64,000 bases of DNA from Streptomyces sp. NRRL F-5126 (GTDB taxonomy: Bacteria; Actinomycetota; Actinomycetes; Streptomycetales; Streptomycetaceae). Numbering within the stretch: the first letter of the stretch is position 1; each line of letters opens with the position of its first letter. The DNA is taken from contig NZ_JOFZ01000012.1 of the NCBI RefSeq assembly GCF_000721265.1, forward strand, positions 186,001-250,000, given 5' to 3'. Shown piece after piece: positions 36,917-47,306 of the stretch. The position numbers were made by a program, and so were the translations under genes. The notes beneath the pieces were generated by a model. The model saw only the letters and a program-made list of their open reading frames with translations, did not search any database and was not told where the DNA came from.

Positions 36917-38221
36917 TCAGTTGTCGTCCTCGTCGATCAGGAAACCGCGCATCGGCGACGGCGCCTGCTGCATCGGCTGCGGAGCCTGCGGCCGCACCGG
37001 TGCCATGGGCTGTGTCATCGCGGGCGACATCTGCTGCTGGCCGCCGTACGACGGGCCCGAGGACGGGCCGCCGTGACCGCCGCCCATCGAGGGGCTGCCG
37101 TTCATCGAGGGGCTGCCGTTCATCGAGTGCCCGATCGAGCTCGCGCCTGCCGACGCCATGGAGGGCGACGGCGGGAGCGACGGGGCGGACGAGGGGGTAC
37201 GCGGCGGGGCCAGCGAGTCGTCGGCCTGCGTCTCCAGCTGGCGCAGCTGGCTCTCCAGGTACGACTTCAGCCTCGTGCGGTACTCGCGTTCGAAGCCTCG
37301 AAGGTCCTCGACCTTGCGTTCCAGCGTGGCGCGGGCCGACTCGAGCGAGCCCATCGCGACGCGGTGCTTCTCCTGCGCGTCCCGCTCAAGCGCGTCCGCC
37401 TTGGCGCGGGCGTCCCGCTCCAGGCCCTCGGCGCGGCTGCGCGCCTCGCCGACGATCTTGTTGGCCTCGGACCGCGCCTCGGCGATCGCCTGGTCGGCGG
37501 TCTGCTGGGCGAGGGAGAGTACACGCGCGGCGCCGTCACCGTGGGGTCCACCGGGCTGGCCGAGCTGCGGGCCGTGGCCCATCGGGCCCGGGCCCATCTG
37601 GCCGGGACCGCCCATGGGGCCGCCCATCGGACCGCCGGGTCCGCCCATGGGGCCACCCATCTGCTGCTGCAGCTGGCCGGGGCCACCCTGCATGGGACCG
37701 CCCTGCATGCCAGGGCCACCCTGCATCGGGCCGCCCTGCATGGGGCCGGGACCGTGCTGGCCCTGCGGCCCGCCGGGACCCTGCGGGCCGTGACCCTGCG
37801 GACCACCGGGGCCCTGAGGACCGCCGGGACCCTGCGGGCCACCGGGACCCTGCGGGCCGTGCGCACTGGGACCCGCGGGCAGCTGCGGTGGCCCCATTTG
37901 CGGGGGCTGCTGCTGTGCGGGAGGTCCGGATATGGCCGCAGGGACGGGACCGCCTGGTCCGCCTGGGCCCTGCGGGCCGTTCTGCCCCTGCCTGTCCTGC
38001 GGCTCGGGGGCCTTGCGCATGCCCTGCTGTTGCTGGTTCTGCGCGGCCGCTCGCGTGGCGGCGGCCAGCTTGGCGCGCAGATCCTCGTTCTCGCGGAGCA
38101 GGCGAGTCAGTTCGGCCTCGACCTCGTCGAGAAAGGCATCGACCTCGTCCTCGTCATAGCCTTCTCGGAGGCGGACGGTCGTGAACTGCTTGTTCCGCAC
38201 GTCCTCGGGGGTCAGCGGCAT
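36917..38221 (-). CDS. divIVA: DivIVA / Wag31 polar growth protein
   Basis: DivIVA directs tip growth and branching in streptomycetes. The 434-aa protein has the conserved N-terminal membrane-binding domain ([33 protein letters not shown]), a coiled coil, a Pro/Gly/Gln/Met-rich linker (about 80-225) of GPQGPGGPQ and MQGGP repeats, a second coiled coil (about 232-325) and a Ser/Pro-rich C-terminus ending [10 protein letters not shown]. The linker is longer than in rod-shaped actinobacteria, a Streptomyces feature. Last gene of the dcw cluster. Confidence 0.97.
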   Translation of the reverse strand: MPLTPEDVRNKQFTTVRLREGYDEDEVDAFLDEVEAELTRLLRENEDLRAKLAAATRAAAQNQQQQGMRKAPEPQDRQGQNGPQGPGGPGGPVPAAISGPPAQQQPPQMGPPQLPAGPSAHGPQGPGGPQGPGGPQGPGGPQGHGPQGPGGPQGQHGPGPMQGGPMQGGPGMQGGPMQGGPGQLQQQMGGPMGGPGGPMGGPMGGPGQMGPGPMGHGPQLGQPGGPHGDGAARVLSLAQQTADQAIAEARSEANKIVGEARSRAEGLERDARAKADALERDAQEKHRVAMGSLESARATLERKVEDLRGFEREYRTRLKSYLESQLRQLETQADDSLAPPRTPSSAPSLPPSPSMASAGASSIGHSMNGSPSMNGSPSMGGGHGGPSSGPSYGGQQQMSPAMTQPMAPVRPQAPQPMQQAPSPMRGFLIDEDDN

Positions 38222-38276
38222 CTCTTCTTCACCTCTACGTAGTCGTCGGCAGTCGGCAAGACCGTATCGTCCACAC

Positions 38277-38567
38277 TCATCCCGCGAACCCGCCTACGAC
38301 GGAAATCAGGATGTAAACGATGATCATCAGAACGAAGAAGGACAGGTCGAGTGCCACGCCCCCCAGACGCAGCGGCGGAATGAACCGCCGCAGAACCTTG
38401 AGCGGTGGATCGGTGACAGTGTAAGTGGCCTCGAGTACGACCACCATCGCCTTCCCGGGTTGCCATGAACGTGCGAACTGGAAGACGTAGTCCATGACCA
38501 ACCGGAAGATCAGCACGATGAGGAAGCACATCAGAGCGATGTAGATCACCTGCAGCGCAACGCCCAT
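38277..38567 (-). CDS. YggT/YlmG-family membrane protein
   Basis: The 96-aa product has two membrane helices (about 1-25 and 70-92) with the family signature [25 protein letters not shown] between them. YlmG sits next to sepF in many Gram-positive dcw clusters and affects division or nucleoid structure. The ATG at 38567 was chosen because upstream residues are hydrophilic and not family-like. Confidence 0.92.
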   Translation of the reverse strand: MGVALQVIYIALMCFLIVLIFRLVMDYVFQFARSWQPGKAMVVVLEATYTVTDPPLKVLRRFIPPLRLGGVALDLSFFVLMIIVYILISVVGGFAG

Positions 38568-38637
38568 CCCGCGCGTCCCTCTCCCCTGACTCACTCGGTC
38601 CGGCCGTGCGGCCGGTGTCGTACCCGGTGTCGTGTTC

Positions 38638-39252
38638 TCAGCTCTGGTTGAAGAATCCGCCCTCTGCGATGCGGGCCTTGTCCTCCGCCGTGACATCGAC
38701 GTTAGCAGGAGACAGCAGGAACACCTTCTGGGTCACACGTTCAATGCTGCCATGGAGACCGAAGACCAAACCCGCGGCAAAGTCGACAAGTCGCTTCGCG
38801 TCGGTGTCGTCCATCTCGGTCAAGTTCATGATCACCGGGGTGCCTTCACGGAAGTGTTCCCCGATGGTACGGGCCTCGTTGTAGGTCCGGGGGTGCAGCG
38901 TGGTGATGCGGTAGGGCTCCCGCTCCGACACGACCTTGGGCATGATCACCGGTGCGTTCTTCTCCAGACTCGGGCGTTCAGGTGTGATGGATGCCACGGG
39001 GGCGATTCGCGCGGGTCGTCCGCTTTCCGCCGCCAGTGACACCGGTTCGCGTTCCCGCTCACGCTGCGGGGGCGGGCCCGGGACCCGCACGGGTTCCTCA
39101 CGCTCGATCTGGTGCACGGGCTGGCGCCGGTGCTCCCGCTCGGGTTCGGGCTCGGGTTCGAAGTCGTCGTCGGGGTCGAAGCCCCTGCCGTCGTACCCAT
39201 CGTCCTCCACGAGGCCGAGGTACACCGCCATCTTGCGCATCGCGCCGGCCAT
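38638..39252 (-). CDS. sepF: SepF cell-division protein
   Basis: SepF links FtsZ to the membrane; FtsA is absent here, so SepF probably does this job. The 204-aa product has the amphipathic membrane-binding N-terminus ([15 protein letters not shown]), an acidic/basic linker with EREPV repeats, and the SepF core [64 protein letters not shown] site precedes the ATG. Confidence 0.96.
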   Translation of the reverse strand: MAGAMRKMAVYLGLVEDDGYDGRGFDPDDDFEPEPEPEREHRRQPVHQIEREEPVRVPGPPPQREREREPVSLAAESGRPARIAPVASITPERPSLEKNAPVIMPKVVSEREPYRITTLHPRTYNEARTIGEHFREGTPVIMNLTEMDDTDAKRLVDFAAGLVFGLHGSIERVTQKVFLLSPANVDVTAEDKARIAEGGFFNQS

Positions 39253-39328
39253 GCTCCGGTTCCTCCGCTCTGTGGTGGATCCTCGTCACCAAGTGTCCGC
39301 GATCCACTCGGCCTAGCCGCCTTTCAGC

Positions 39329-39356
39329 GGAAATGACCATATTTTCTACTCTGGTC
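39329..39356 (-). promoter_or_regulatory. AT-rich region upstream of sepF, possible promoter
   Basis: A rare AT-rich patch with TAGAAA (39348-39343) and AAATAT on the minus strand lies about 90 bp upstream of sepF. GACCA (39335-39339) and TGGTC (39352-39356) form an inverted repeat around it. Confidence 0.35.
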
Positions 39357-39373
39357 CGACTTGCTTCGCGACG

Positions 39374-40093
39374 TTACCCGAGCCGGGGTCGGTCTCCGAG
39401 TACCGCCGTACCGACGCGTACATGTGTCGCACCCGCCTGTACAGCCTCTTCGAGGTCCGCGCTCATCCCCGCCGAGACCATGGTCGCAGCAGGATGGTCG
39501 GCGCGCAGGCGGGATGAGATTTCCATCAGCCGCTCGAACGCCGCCCGTTGCCGTCCCGCGTACGGTCCCGCGAGTGGCGCGACGGTCATCAGCCCGTCGA
39601 GCCGCAGCCCTTCGGCCCCGGCCACGGCGTCGGCCAACCCGCCGACGCCGCCGGGGGCGACGCCGCCCCTCGCGCCGCGCTCGCCGGACTCCGCGTCCAG
39701 TGCGACCTGGATGAGGCAGCCGACCTCGCGGCCGCGGCGCACCGCGGCCGTGGAGAGCGCGGCGGCGAGGCGCGTACGGTCGACCGACTGGACCTCGTCG
39801 GCGTAACCGAGCACGGATCTCGCCTTGTTCGTCTGCAACTGTCCCACGAAGTGCCAGTTCAGTGACAGGTCCGCGCACGCGGCGGCCTTGGGGCCCGCCT
39901 CCTGGTCGCGGTTCTCCGCCACGTCGCGGACGCCGAGTTCGTGGAGCATGCGGACGTCTTGCGCGGGGTATGTCTTGGTGACCACGACGAGGCTGACCTC
40001 GCCGGGCTCCCTCCCCGCGGCCTCGCACGCGGCGGTGATGCGGCCCCGAACGGCGTCGAGATTGCGGGACAGTTCGGCCTTGCGATCGCTCAT
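39374..40093 (-). CDS. yggS: YggS-family PLP homeostasis protein
   Basis: The 239-aa alanine-racemase-fold protein binds PLP through the Lys in LVVVTKTYPAQDV. Other signatures are WHFVGQLQTNK, GRLDGLMTVAPL-type strands and SAGMSADLEEAVQAGATHVRVGTAVLG. It buffers PLP rather than racemising amino acids. A conserved dcw neighbour; it starts four bases after the pgeF stop region. Confidence 0.95.
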   Translation of the reverse strand: MSDRKAELSRNLDAVRGRITAACEAAGREPGEVSLVVVTKTYPAQDVRMLHELGVRDVAENRDQEAGPKAAACADLSLNWHFVGQLQTNKARSVLGYADEVQSVDRTRLAAALSTAAVRRGREVGCLIQVALDAESGERGARGGVAPGGVGGLADAVAGAEGLRLDGLMTVAPLAGPYAGRQRAAFERLMEISSRLRADHPAATMVSAGMSADLEEAVQAGATHVRVGTAVLGDRPRLG

Positions 40094-40097
40094 GTGG

Positions 40098-40832
40098 TCA
40101 GCCCAGCCAGACGTAGCCGGCGAGCCGACCGGTGGTGCGGTCGCGGCGGTACGAGAAGTGGTCCGCCGACTCCCGGGTGCAGACGGGTGAACGGTGCAGG
40201 TCACGCACGCCGAGCCGGGCGAGTTGCGCGTGGACGCCGGCGGCGACGTCGACGGCGGGGGTGGACCAGCTCGTCTCCGCGTACGCCTCTGGCACTGCGG
40301 CGCTGACCTCTTCGCGCATCTCGCCGGGCACCTCGTAGCACCGCCCGCAGACGGCGGGCCCGGTGCGTGCGGTGATGCGCGCCGGGTCCGCGCCGAGTTC
40401 GGTCATGGCCGCGACGGCGGCGGGTACCACACCGGCGACGAGGCCGGGGCGTCCCGCGTGCGCCGCCGCGACGATCCCGGCCGCCGGATCGGCGAGCAGC
40501 ACCGGGACGCAGTCGGCGGTGAGCACGGCGAGCGCGAGCCCGCGTTCGGCGGTGACGAGCGCGTCCACCTGCGGGATGTCCGCGTCCGTTTCCCACGGGG
40601 CGGCGACGACCGCCACGTCGTGGCCGTGCACCTGGTTCATCCAGACCACGCGGCCCGCGTCGATGCCGAGCGCCTCGGCGGTCAGCTTCCGGTTGGCCAG
40701 GACGTCCGCGGCGCGGTCGCCGACCGCGCCGCCGAGGTTGCGCTCCTCGTACGGAGCGGCGCTCACCCCGCCCCACCGGTCGGTGAAGGCGAAGTGGGCG
40801 CCGCCCGTTGTCGCGAGGTCGTTCCGTATCAC
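40098..40832 (-). CDS. pgeF: Peptidoglycan editing factor PgeF (YfiH/DUF152)
   Basis: The 244-aa product has the family metal site: His in [10 protein letters not shown], Cys in [14 protein letters not shown] and His in [10 protein letters not shown], plus [11 protein letters not shown]. Members were once called polyphenol oxidase or laccase; in E. coli YfiH edits UDP-MurNAc peptides by removing wrongly placed L-Ser. It overlaps the ftsZ stop by four bases. Confidence 0.93.
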   Translation of the reverse strand: MIRNDLATTGGAHFAFTDRWGGVSAAPYEERNLGGAVGDRAADVLANRKLTAEALGIDAGRVVWMNQVHGHDVAVVAAPWETDADIPQVDALVTAERGLALAVLTADCVPVLLADPAAGIVAAAHAGRPGLVAGVVPAAVAAMTELGADPARITARTGPAVCGRCYEVPGEMREEVSAAVPEAYAETSWSTPAVDVAAGVHAQLARLGVRDLHRSPVCTRESADHFSYRRDRTTGRLAGYVWLG

Positions 40833-42052
40833 TTCAGGAAGTCCGGGACGTCCAGTTCCTCGGCCGAGCCGTCCTGGTAGGGCGGGCGCGTCGGCGGAAC
40901 GTGCGGGGTGGAGACCGGCGGCAGCGGCTTCTCGGCGACCGGGACGGCGGGCTCGGCCGTGGCCGCGCCGGGCTCCTCGGGGGCCGGTACGGTGCCGAGT
41001 CCGCCCGAGACCGGACGGCCGCCGTCCAGCGAACGGGAGGCGCCGGGCTGCTCGTCACGCTTCGCGTTCGACGAGCCGAGCGCCGACTCGCGCCGCGTCG
41101 GCGGCTGCCCGCCGTCGAAGCCGGCCGCGATGACGGTGACCCTGACCTCGTCGCCGAGCGCGTCGTCGATGACCGCGCCGAAGATGATGTTCGCCTCGGG
41201 GTGCGCGGCCTCGCTGACGAGTTGGGCCGCTTCGTTGATCTCGAACAGGCCGAGGTCGCTGCCGCCCGAGATGGACAGCAGCACGCCGCGCGCGCCGTCG
41301 ATGGACGCTTCGAGCAGCGGCGAGGAGATCGCCATCTCCGCCGCGGCCACCGCCCGGTCGTCGCCGCGCGCCGAGCCGATGCCCATGAGCGCCGAGCCGG
41401 CCTCGGACATCACGGACTTCACGTCGGCGAAGTCCAGGTTGATCAGGCCGGGCGTGGTGATCAGGTCGGTGATCCCCTGGACACCGGAGAGCAGGACCTG
41501 GTCGGCCGACTTGAACGCGTCGAGCACGCTGACCTGGCGGTCCGAGATGGACAGCAGGCGGTCGTTGGGGATGACGATGAGGGTGTCGACCTCTTCGCGG
41601 AGTTCGGCGATGCCGTCCTCCGCCTGGTTGGCGCGGCGGCGTCCCTCGAACGTGAACGGGCGCGTCACCACGCCGATCGTGAGGGCGCCGAGCGAGCGCG
41701 CGATGTTGGCGACGACCGGTGCGCCGCCGGTGCCTGTGCCACCGCCTTCGCCGGCCGTGACGAAGACCATGTCGGCCCCCTTGAGGACCTCCTCGATCTC
41801 CTCCCGGTGGTCCTCGGCCGCCTTGCGGCCGACCGCCGGGTTGGCGCCGGCGCCGAGGCCTCGGGTCAGTTCGCGGCCGACGTCGAGCTTGACGTCGGCG
41901 TCGCTCATCAACAGGGCTTGCGCATCGGTGTTGATCGCGATGAACTCGACACCCTTGAGACCGACCTCGATCATTCGGTTGATGGCATTGACACCACCGC
42001 CGCCGACACCGATGACCTTGATGACTGCGAGGTAGTTCTGCGGTGCTGCCAC
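40829..42052 (-). CDS. ftsZ: Cell-division tubulin FtsZ
   Basis: FtsZ polymerises into the Z-ring or, in aerial hyphae, ladders. The 407-aa product has the GTP-binding G-box [28 protein letters not shown], the T7 catalytic loop [11 protein letters not shown] and the C-terminal binding tail DVPDFLK. The linker (about 320-395) is disordered. The 279-bp upstream region is unusually AT-rich for the window and probably contains several promoters. Confidence 0.99.
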   Translation of the reverse strand: MAAPQNYLAVIKVIGVGGGGVNAINRMIEVGLKGVEFIAINTDAQALLMSDADVKLDVGRELTRGLGAGANPAVGRKAAEDHREEIEEVLKGADMVFVTAGEGGGTGTGGAPVVANIARSLGALTIGVVTRPFTFEGRRRANQAEDGIAELREEVDTLIVIPNDRLLSISDRQVSVLDAFKSADQVLLSGVQGITDLITTPGLINLDFADVKSVMSEAGSALMGIGSARGDDRAVAAAEMAISSPLLEASIDGARGVLLSISGGSDLGLFEINEAAQLVSEAAHPEANIIFGAVIDDALGDEVRVTVIAAGFDGGQPPTRRESALGSSNAKRDEQPGASRSLDGGRPVSGGLGTVPAPEEPGAATAEPAVPVAEKPLPPVSTPHVPPTRPPYQDGSAEELDVPDFLK

Positions 42053-42150
42053 GTCGAAGGCCTCTCGCCTCGGGTTGCGTGCCGCCGCGCTGCTACCTTT
42101 CCGCCGCGCGACGACTGATGCCGATTGGGACGGTCCGAATCGCCGACCCG

Positions 42151-42215
42151 AACCCTAACGTTGAAGTTTAGGGTTACCAGTGTGTCTGCTTCTTGGACTC
42201 TTCCGAACAGGACAC
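42151..42215 (-). promoter_or_regulatory. Inverted repeat and GACAC motifs upstream of ftsZ
   Basis: AACCCTAA (42151-42158) and TTAGGGTT (42168-42175) form a perfect 8-bp inverted repeat 100 bp upstream of ftsZ. Two GACAC words follow, at 42182-42186 (minus) and 42211-42215 (plus). GACAC is the core of WhiA sites in Streptomyces and WhiA is known to target ftsZ, but five bases are short and may occur by chance. Confidence 0.45.
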
Positions 42216-42331
42216 TAAGTCGACAAGCGGCGGACGTTCAATGAACACGCCGAACCTCCCGTTTTTCTTTTCACCCTATGTGATCACCCGTAGCGCTGGC
42301 CAACCAGGGCCCCGGCCTGCGCACATGCGCG

Positions 42332-43126
42332 TCAACTCGCCGACGCGGCGGGTGCGCTGGGGGCGCTGACGTCGAAGTGGTCCGCCTTCGGGACGGCTTT
42401 CATGAGAGCGCCGAGCGCTCGCGCCTTGGCCTCGCCGTCCTCGGCGCTCCCCCACATCACCGTAATGCCACCGGTCAGCCTCACGGAGACGGAATCGTAG
42501 GAACGGACCTCAAGCTCGCTGGTCTCACCGGCGACTTCACGCGGGAGTGAGGCGCGTACGGCAGCCGCTTCCCGCAGCAGCCGGGTGGTCGGGAAGCGGG
42601 CGGACCTGGCGGCCGGGTCCAGCGACAATTTCAGCAGCGGAACGCCCGAGGGCTCTTTGGCCACCGTGTCGAATCGCACGCCGTGGGCGTCCACTTCCGT
42701 GAAACCGGCGCCTTTCCTCATGACGAGGACGGGAGTCCGCTCGGTCACTTCGAGTGTGAGTGAGTGCGGCCACGAGCGTGACACGTCCACGGATTCGACG
42801 CGCGGCAGCCGCCGCTCGACACGCGCCGCGACGGCTCCGGTGTCGAGGGAGGCGAGCGGCGCCCCGACGGGCGCCCGTGCCGCGTCGGTCACTTGGCGTG
42901 GTGTCAGGACGTCCGTCCCCTTGACCTCGACATGGGTGAGCTTCAGCCATGACGAGCCGTAGAGCAGCCAGAGGACGAGCCCGAACAGGGCGGCCACGGC
43001 CGCGAGTACGACAATCAGCCTGCGTCGTGTGAGGCGGGGGCCCCGGCCCGACTGCCCGTCACCGGGGCGGCCGGGCTCCGACCGCGGTGGCCGCGCGTGC
43101 TGCTCGGCTGTGGTCGGTCCGGCCAT
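42332..43126 (-). CDS. ftsQ: Cell-division protein FtsQ
   Basis: FtsQ is a bitopic scaffold with FtsL and DivIC. The 264-aa product has a cytoplasmic N-terminus, a membrane segment (about 37-58), then a POTRA domain (KLTHVEVKGTDVLTPRQV) and the FtsQ beta domain (DVSRSWPHSLTLEVTERTPV). ATG 43126 has the GAGAGGCAGGGG site; a GTG ten codons upstream is less likely. Confidence 0.95.
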   Translation of the reverse strand: MAGPTTAEQHARPPRSEPGRPGDGQSGRGPRLTRRRLIVVLAAVAALFGLVLWLLYGSSWLKLTHVEVKGTDVLTPRQVTDAARAPVGAPLASLDTGAVAARVERRLPRVESVDVSRSWPHSLTLEVTERTPVLVMRKGAGFTEVDAHGVRFDTVAKEPSGVPLLKLSLDPAARSARFPTTRLLREAAAVRASLPREVAGETSELEVRSYDSVSVRLTGGITVMWGSAEDGEAKARALGALMKAVPKADHFDVSAPSAPAASAS

Positions 43127-43169
43127 GAGCCCCTGCCTCTCGCTCGGTCGGGTCACGCGGACCCGCGCC

Positions 43170-44264
43170 TCACGCCTGGCGGCGCGCGGCGATCGCCTCG
43201 TACACCATGCCGACGAGCAGGTCGTCGGCGTCCCTGCGGCCGAACTCCGAGGCCGCGCGGGACATCTCGTACAGCCGGTGCGGATCCGCCAGCACGGGCA
43301 GGACGTTGTTCTGCACCCACTGCGGGGTCAGCTCCGCGTCGTCGACCAGCAGGCCGCCGCCGGCCTTCACCACCGGCTGGGCGTTGAGCCGCTGTTCGCC
43401 GTTGCCGATCGGCAGCGGTACGTAGGCGGCGGGCAGCCCGACGGCGGAGAGTTCCGCGACGGTCATCGCGCCCGCGCGGCAGAGCATCATGTCGGCGGCG
43501 GCGTACGCGAGGTCCATCCGGTCCACGTACGGTACCGGGACATAGGGCGGCATTCCCGGCATGTTGTCCACGTGCGGCATTTCGTTCTTCGGACCGACCG
43601 CGTGCAGGATCTGGATGCCCGAGCGCTGGAGCACCGGGGCGACCTGCTGGATCACCTCGTTGAGCCTGCGCGCGCCCTGCGAGCCGCCGGAGACGAGCAG
43701 CGTCGGCAGGTTGGGATCGAGGCGGAACGCCGCGCGCGCCTGGGGCCTGACCCTGGCACGGTCGAGCGTGGCGATGGAGTGGCGCAGCGGGATGCCGATG
43801 TAACGCGCGCCGCGCAGCTTGCTGTCGGGCGTCGAGACGGCGACGGCCGACGCGTAGCGCGAGCCGATCTTGTTGGCGAGGCCGGGCCGCGCGTTGGCCT
43901 CGTGGACGACGATGGGGACGCCGAGCCGCTTGGCCGCGAGGTAGCCGGGCAGCGCGACGTAGCCGCCGAAGCCGATGACGCAGTCGGCCTTGGTGCGCTC
44001 CATGACCTGCTCGGCTGCCTTGATGGTGCCGCGCAGCCGGCCGGGCACGGTGATCAGTTCGGGGGTCGGCCGGCGCGGCAGCGGTACGGCGGGGATGAGC
44101 GCGAGTTCGTAGCCGCGCTCGGGCACGAGCCTGGTCTCCAGGCCGCGCTCCGTGCCGAGGGCAGTGATCCCGGTGGTGGGATCCGCCCTGCGCAGCGCGT
44201 CCGCGAGGGCGAGCGCGGGCTCGATATGGCCGGCGGTCCCTCCACCTGCGAGTACGACATGCAC
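43170..44264 (-). CDS. murG: MurG, lipid II synthase
   Basis: MurG adds GlcNAc from UDP-GlcNAc to lipid I. The 364-aa GT-B protein has VLAGGGTAGHIEPALALADAL, GFGGYVALPG, VHEANARPG, SGGSQGARRLNE and CRAGAMTVAELSAVGLP, all family motifs. It lies six bases beyond the ftsW stop and upstream of ftsQ. Confidence 0.98.
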   Translation of the reverse strand: MHVVLAGGGTAGHIEPALALADALRRADPTTGITALGTERGLETRLVPERGYELALIPAVPLPRRPTPELITVPGRLRGTIKAAEQVMERTKADCVIGFGGYVALPGYLAAKRLGVPIVVHEANARPGLANKIGSRYASAVAVSTPDSKLRGARYIGIPLRHSIATLDRARVRPQARAAFRLDPNLPTLLVSGGSQGARRLNEVIQQVAPVLQRSGIQILHAVGPKNEMPHVDNMPGMPPYVPVPYVDRMDLAYAAADMMLCRAGAMTVAELSAVGLPAAYVPLPIGNGEQRLNAQPVVKAGGGLLVDDAELTPQWVQNNVLPVLADPHRLYEMSRAASEFGRRDADDLLVGMVYEAIAARRQA

Positions 44265-44270
44265 CGAAAT

Positions 44271-45836
44271 TCACCGCTCTCCTGACGGCCGCCGCTTGAC
44301 GCGCCGTCTCATCGTCATCCGTCCCAGTCCGCCCGGCATCCTGCCGAGGACGGGCCCCCGCACGGCAAGTGCCGCCTTCGCCGCGGGTTCCTGGCGCGCG
44401 AACGCGATCATGAGCCCGACGGCGAACATCGTCGGCAGCAGGGCGGACCCTCCGTAGGAGAACAGCGGGAGCGGGACGCCCGCGATCGGCAGCAGACCGA
44501 GCACGGCACCGATGTTGACCATGGCCTGGGCCAAGATCCAGGTGATCACGCCACCCGCTGCGTATCTCACGAAAGGGTCCTCCGTGCGTCCGGCCACGCG
44601 GATACCCGCATAGCCTAGAGCCGCGAAGAGGGCGAGCACCGACAGCGTCCCCGCCAGGCCCAGTTCCTCCCCCGTGATGGCGAAAATGAAGTCGGTGTGC
44701 GGTTCTGGCAGTTGGCCCCATTTCTCCACACTCGCCCCGAGCCCCGAGCCGAACCAGCCGCCGGAGGCGAGCGCGTAGAGGCCGTGCACGGCCTGCCAGC
44801 ACTGGTCGTTCGGGCCGGGCGAACCGGCGCCGATGCAGTCGATGCGGCCCATCCGGTTGGGGCTGGTCTTGACGAGCATGGCGCCGATGGCCAGGGCGAT
44901 GCCGAGCACCCCGGCGAAGAGCCTGGTGGGCGCGCCGGCGAGCCACAGCAGCCCGAAGAGGATGGCAGTGAGGATGATCGCCGTGCCGAGGTCGCCGCCG
45001 AGCATGATCAGGCCGAGCAGCAGGAAGGCGCACGGCACCAGCGGGACCAGCAGGTGCTTCCACTGGTTGAGCAGCCGCTTGTCCTGCTTGCGTGCGAGGA
45101 GGTCGGCCCCCCACAGGACGAGGGCGAGCTTGCCGAACTCGCTGGGCTGGAGCTGGAAGGAGCCGAAGCCGATCCAGTTCTGGTTGCCGTTGACCGACAT
45201 CCCTATCCCCGGCACCTGGACGAGCGCCATCAGGAACACGGTGACCACGAGCATCGGGTAGGCGAGCGCGCGGTGCAGCTTGATCGGCATCCGGGTCGCG
45301 GCGAGCAGCAGCACGCTGCCGATGACCGCCGCGAGGAACTGCTTGCGGAAGAAGTAGGAGGCGGGCAGCGAGAGCTCCAGCGCCTTGATCATGGAGGCGG
45401 AGTACACCATGACGAGGCCGAGCACGGTGATCAGCACGCTGCTGCCGATGATCAGGTAGTACGCGGTGAGCGGCCGGTCCCATGCGCGTCTGAGCTGCTC
45501 GTACCTGCGCCGCAGCCCGGCGCCGTGCGGCGGCCCCGCGGGCGGGCGCGGGGCTCGGGGGCGGCCGCCGGCACCGCGCGGCGGCGAGGTCCTGCGCGCC
45601 TGCGGCCGCGCACCGGGCGCGCTGCCGCGCAGGGCGGCGCCCGGCAGTCCGGCGATCTCGGCCTGCGGCGCGGGCCGCAGCCGGTCGAGCACAGCGAGGA
45701 CGGCGGCGCGGGCGGCCGGACGGTGCTCACCCGGGGCGGCGGGCCATCCTGCGGCACGGTCGCGCGGGAACGGGGGGTGGGGCGGCCGCCCCGAGGCCGG
45801 TCCTTCGCTCAGCGGGGTGGTCTCGTCGGCCGGCAT
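44271..45836 (-). CDS. ftsW: FtsW, SEDS septal glycosyltransferase
   Basis: FtsW polymerises lipid II with FtsI at the septum. The 521-aa product has a Pro/Arg-rich cytoplasmic extension of about 110 residues, ten membrane helices, NWIGFGSFQLQPSEFGKLAL, EKWGQLPEPHTDFIFAITGEELG and PLPLFSYGGSALL. The ATG has a GGAGGGG site. A GACAC word lies at 45842-45846 just before the start. Confidence 0.96.
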   Translation of the reverse strand: MPADETTPLSEGPASGRPPHPPFPRDRAAGWPAAPGEHRPAARAAVLAVLDRLRPAPQAEIAGLPGAALRGSAPGARPQARRTSPPRGAGGRPRAPRPPAGPPHGAGLRRRYEQLRRAWDRPLTAYYLIIGSSVLITVLGLVMVYSASMIKALELSLPASYFFRKQFLAAVIGSVLLLAATRMPIKLHRALAYPMLVVTVFLMALVQVPGIGMSVNGNQNWIGFGSFQLQPSEFGKLALVLWGADLLARKQDKRLLNQWKHLLVPLVPCAFLLLGLIMLGGDLGTAIILTAILFGLLWLAGAPTRLFAGVLGIALAIGAMLVKTSPNRMGRIDCIGAGSPGPNDQCWQAVHGLYALASGGWFGSGLGASVEKWGQLPEPHTDFIFAITGEELGLAGTLSVLALFAALGYAGIRVAGRTEDPFVRYAAGGVITWILAQAMVNIGAVLGLLPIAGVPLPLFSYGGSALLPTMFAVGLMIAFARQEPAAKAALAVRGPVLGRMPGGLGRMTMRRRVKRRPSGER

Positions 45837-45887
45837 CGTCGGTGTCCCCTCCAGTCGCGCGCCCGGCCGGGCACCTGGGCCCGCCGG

Positions 45888-47306
45888 TCAGGCATGCTCC
45901 GCGCTGAGCGAGCGTACGGCTTCCGCGAACGCCTCGCCGCGCTTGTTGTAGTTGGCGAACATGTCCATCGACGCGCAGGCCGGGGCCATCAGGACCGTGT
46001 CCCCCGGCTGTGCCAGGCGCGTCGCCTCGTGGACCGCCGCCGACATCGCCCCAGTGTCTGTCCGGTCGAGGTCCACGACAGGGACCTGCGGGGCGTGTCG
46101 CGCCAGGGCTTCCCTGATGAGCGCACGGTCCGCGCCGATCAGCACCACGCCGCGCAGCCGCCCCGCCGCGCCGGCGACGAGTTCGCCGAACGTGGCGCCC
46201 TTGGCGAGCCCGCCGGCGATCCAGACGATCGGGTCGTAGGAGGCGAGCGACGCCTCGGTCGCGTGCGTGTTCGTCGCCTTCGAGTCGTCGATGTAGGTGA
46301 CGCCCGCGACCTGGGCGACGTGCTCCATGCGGTGCGGGTCGGGGCGGAAGGCGCGCAGCCCGTCGCGGACCGCGGACGGCTCGACGCCGTAGGCGCGGGC
46401 GAGCGCCGCCGCGGCCAGCGCGTTCGCGATGTTGTGCGGCACGGCGGGGGTGACGTCGGCGACCTCGGCGAGCGCCTGCGCCTGCTCGCGCCGGTCATCG
46501 ACGAACGCGCGGTCGATCAGCAGGCCGTCCACGACGCCGAGTTCCGAGGGGCCCGGCGTGGAGAGCGTGAAGCCGATCGCGCGGCAGCCCTCCTCGACGT
46601 CCGCGGCGCGCACCAGGTCCTCGGTCGCCTTGTCGGCGGTGTTGTACACGCACGCGACCCGGTTGCCCTCGTACACGCGGCCCTTGTCGGCCGCGTAGGC
46701 CTCCATGGAGCCGTGCCAGTCGAGGTGGTCGGGGGCGAGGTTGAGCACGGCGGCGGAGTGGGCGCGCAGGCTCGGCGCCCAGTGCAGCTGGTAGCTGGAG
46801 AGCTCGACGGCGAGGACGTCGTAGGCCTCGTCGCCGGTGACGGCGTCGAGCAGCGAGACGCCGATGTTGCCCACGGCGGCCGTGCGCAGCCCCGCCGCCG
46901 CCAGGATCGCGGCGAGCATCCGCACCGTGGTCGTCTTGCCGTTCGTGCCGGTCACGGCGAGCCACGGCGCCGCGTCCCGGCCGCGCAGCCGCCAGGCCAG
47001 TTCGACATCGCCCCAGACCTCGACGCCCGCCCGGGCCGCGGCCGCGAACAGCGGCTTGTCCGGGCGCCAGCCGGGGGCGGTGACGACGAGCTGCGTGCCG
47101 TCGGGCAGCGTGTCGCCGTCGCCGAGCCTGACGGTGACGCCGAGCGCGGCCAGTTCGCCGGCCTGGGCGCGTGAGCGCTCGTCGTCGCCGTCGTTGACGA
47201 CGGTGACCTCGGCGCCGAGGCCGGCCAGGACGCGCGCCGCGGGGACGCCGGAGACGCCGAGCCCCGCGACGGTGACGCGCCTGCCGCGCCAGTCGCCCGT
47301 GTTCAC
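45888..47306 (-). CDS. murD: UDP-MurNAc-L-Ala:D-Glu ligase
   Basis: MurD adds D-glutamate. The 472-aa product has the P-loop [14 protein letters not shown], the [16 protein letters not shown] segment, [15 protein letters not shown] and [12 protein letters not shown] 47306 overlaps the mraY stop in a GTGA junction. Confidence 0.97.
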   Translation of the reverse strand: MNTGDWRGRRVTVAGLGVSGVPAARVLAGLGAEVTVVNDGDDERSRAQAGELAALGVTVRLGDGDTLPDGTQLVVTAPGWRPDKPLFAAAARAGVEVWGDVELAWRLRGRDAAPWLAVTGTNGKTTTVRMLAAILAAAGLRTAAVGNIGVSLLDAVTGDEAYDVLAVELSSYQLHWAPSLRAHSAAVLNLAPDHLDWHGSMEAYAADKGRVYEGNRVACVYNTADKATEDLVRAADVEEGCRAIGFTLSTPGPSELGVVDGLLIDRAFVDDRREQAQALAEVADVTPAVPHNIANALAAAALARAYGVEPSAVRDGLRAFRPDPHRMEHVAQVAGVTYIDDSKATNTHATEASLASYDPIVWIAGGLAKGATFGELVAGAAGRLRGVVLIGADRALIREALARHAPQVPVVDLDRTDTGAMSAAVHEATRLAQPGDTVLMAPACASMDMFANYNKRGEAFAEAVRSLSAEHA

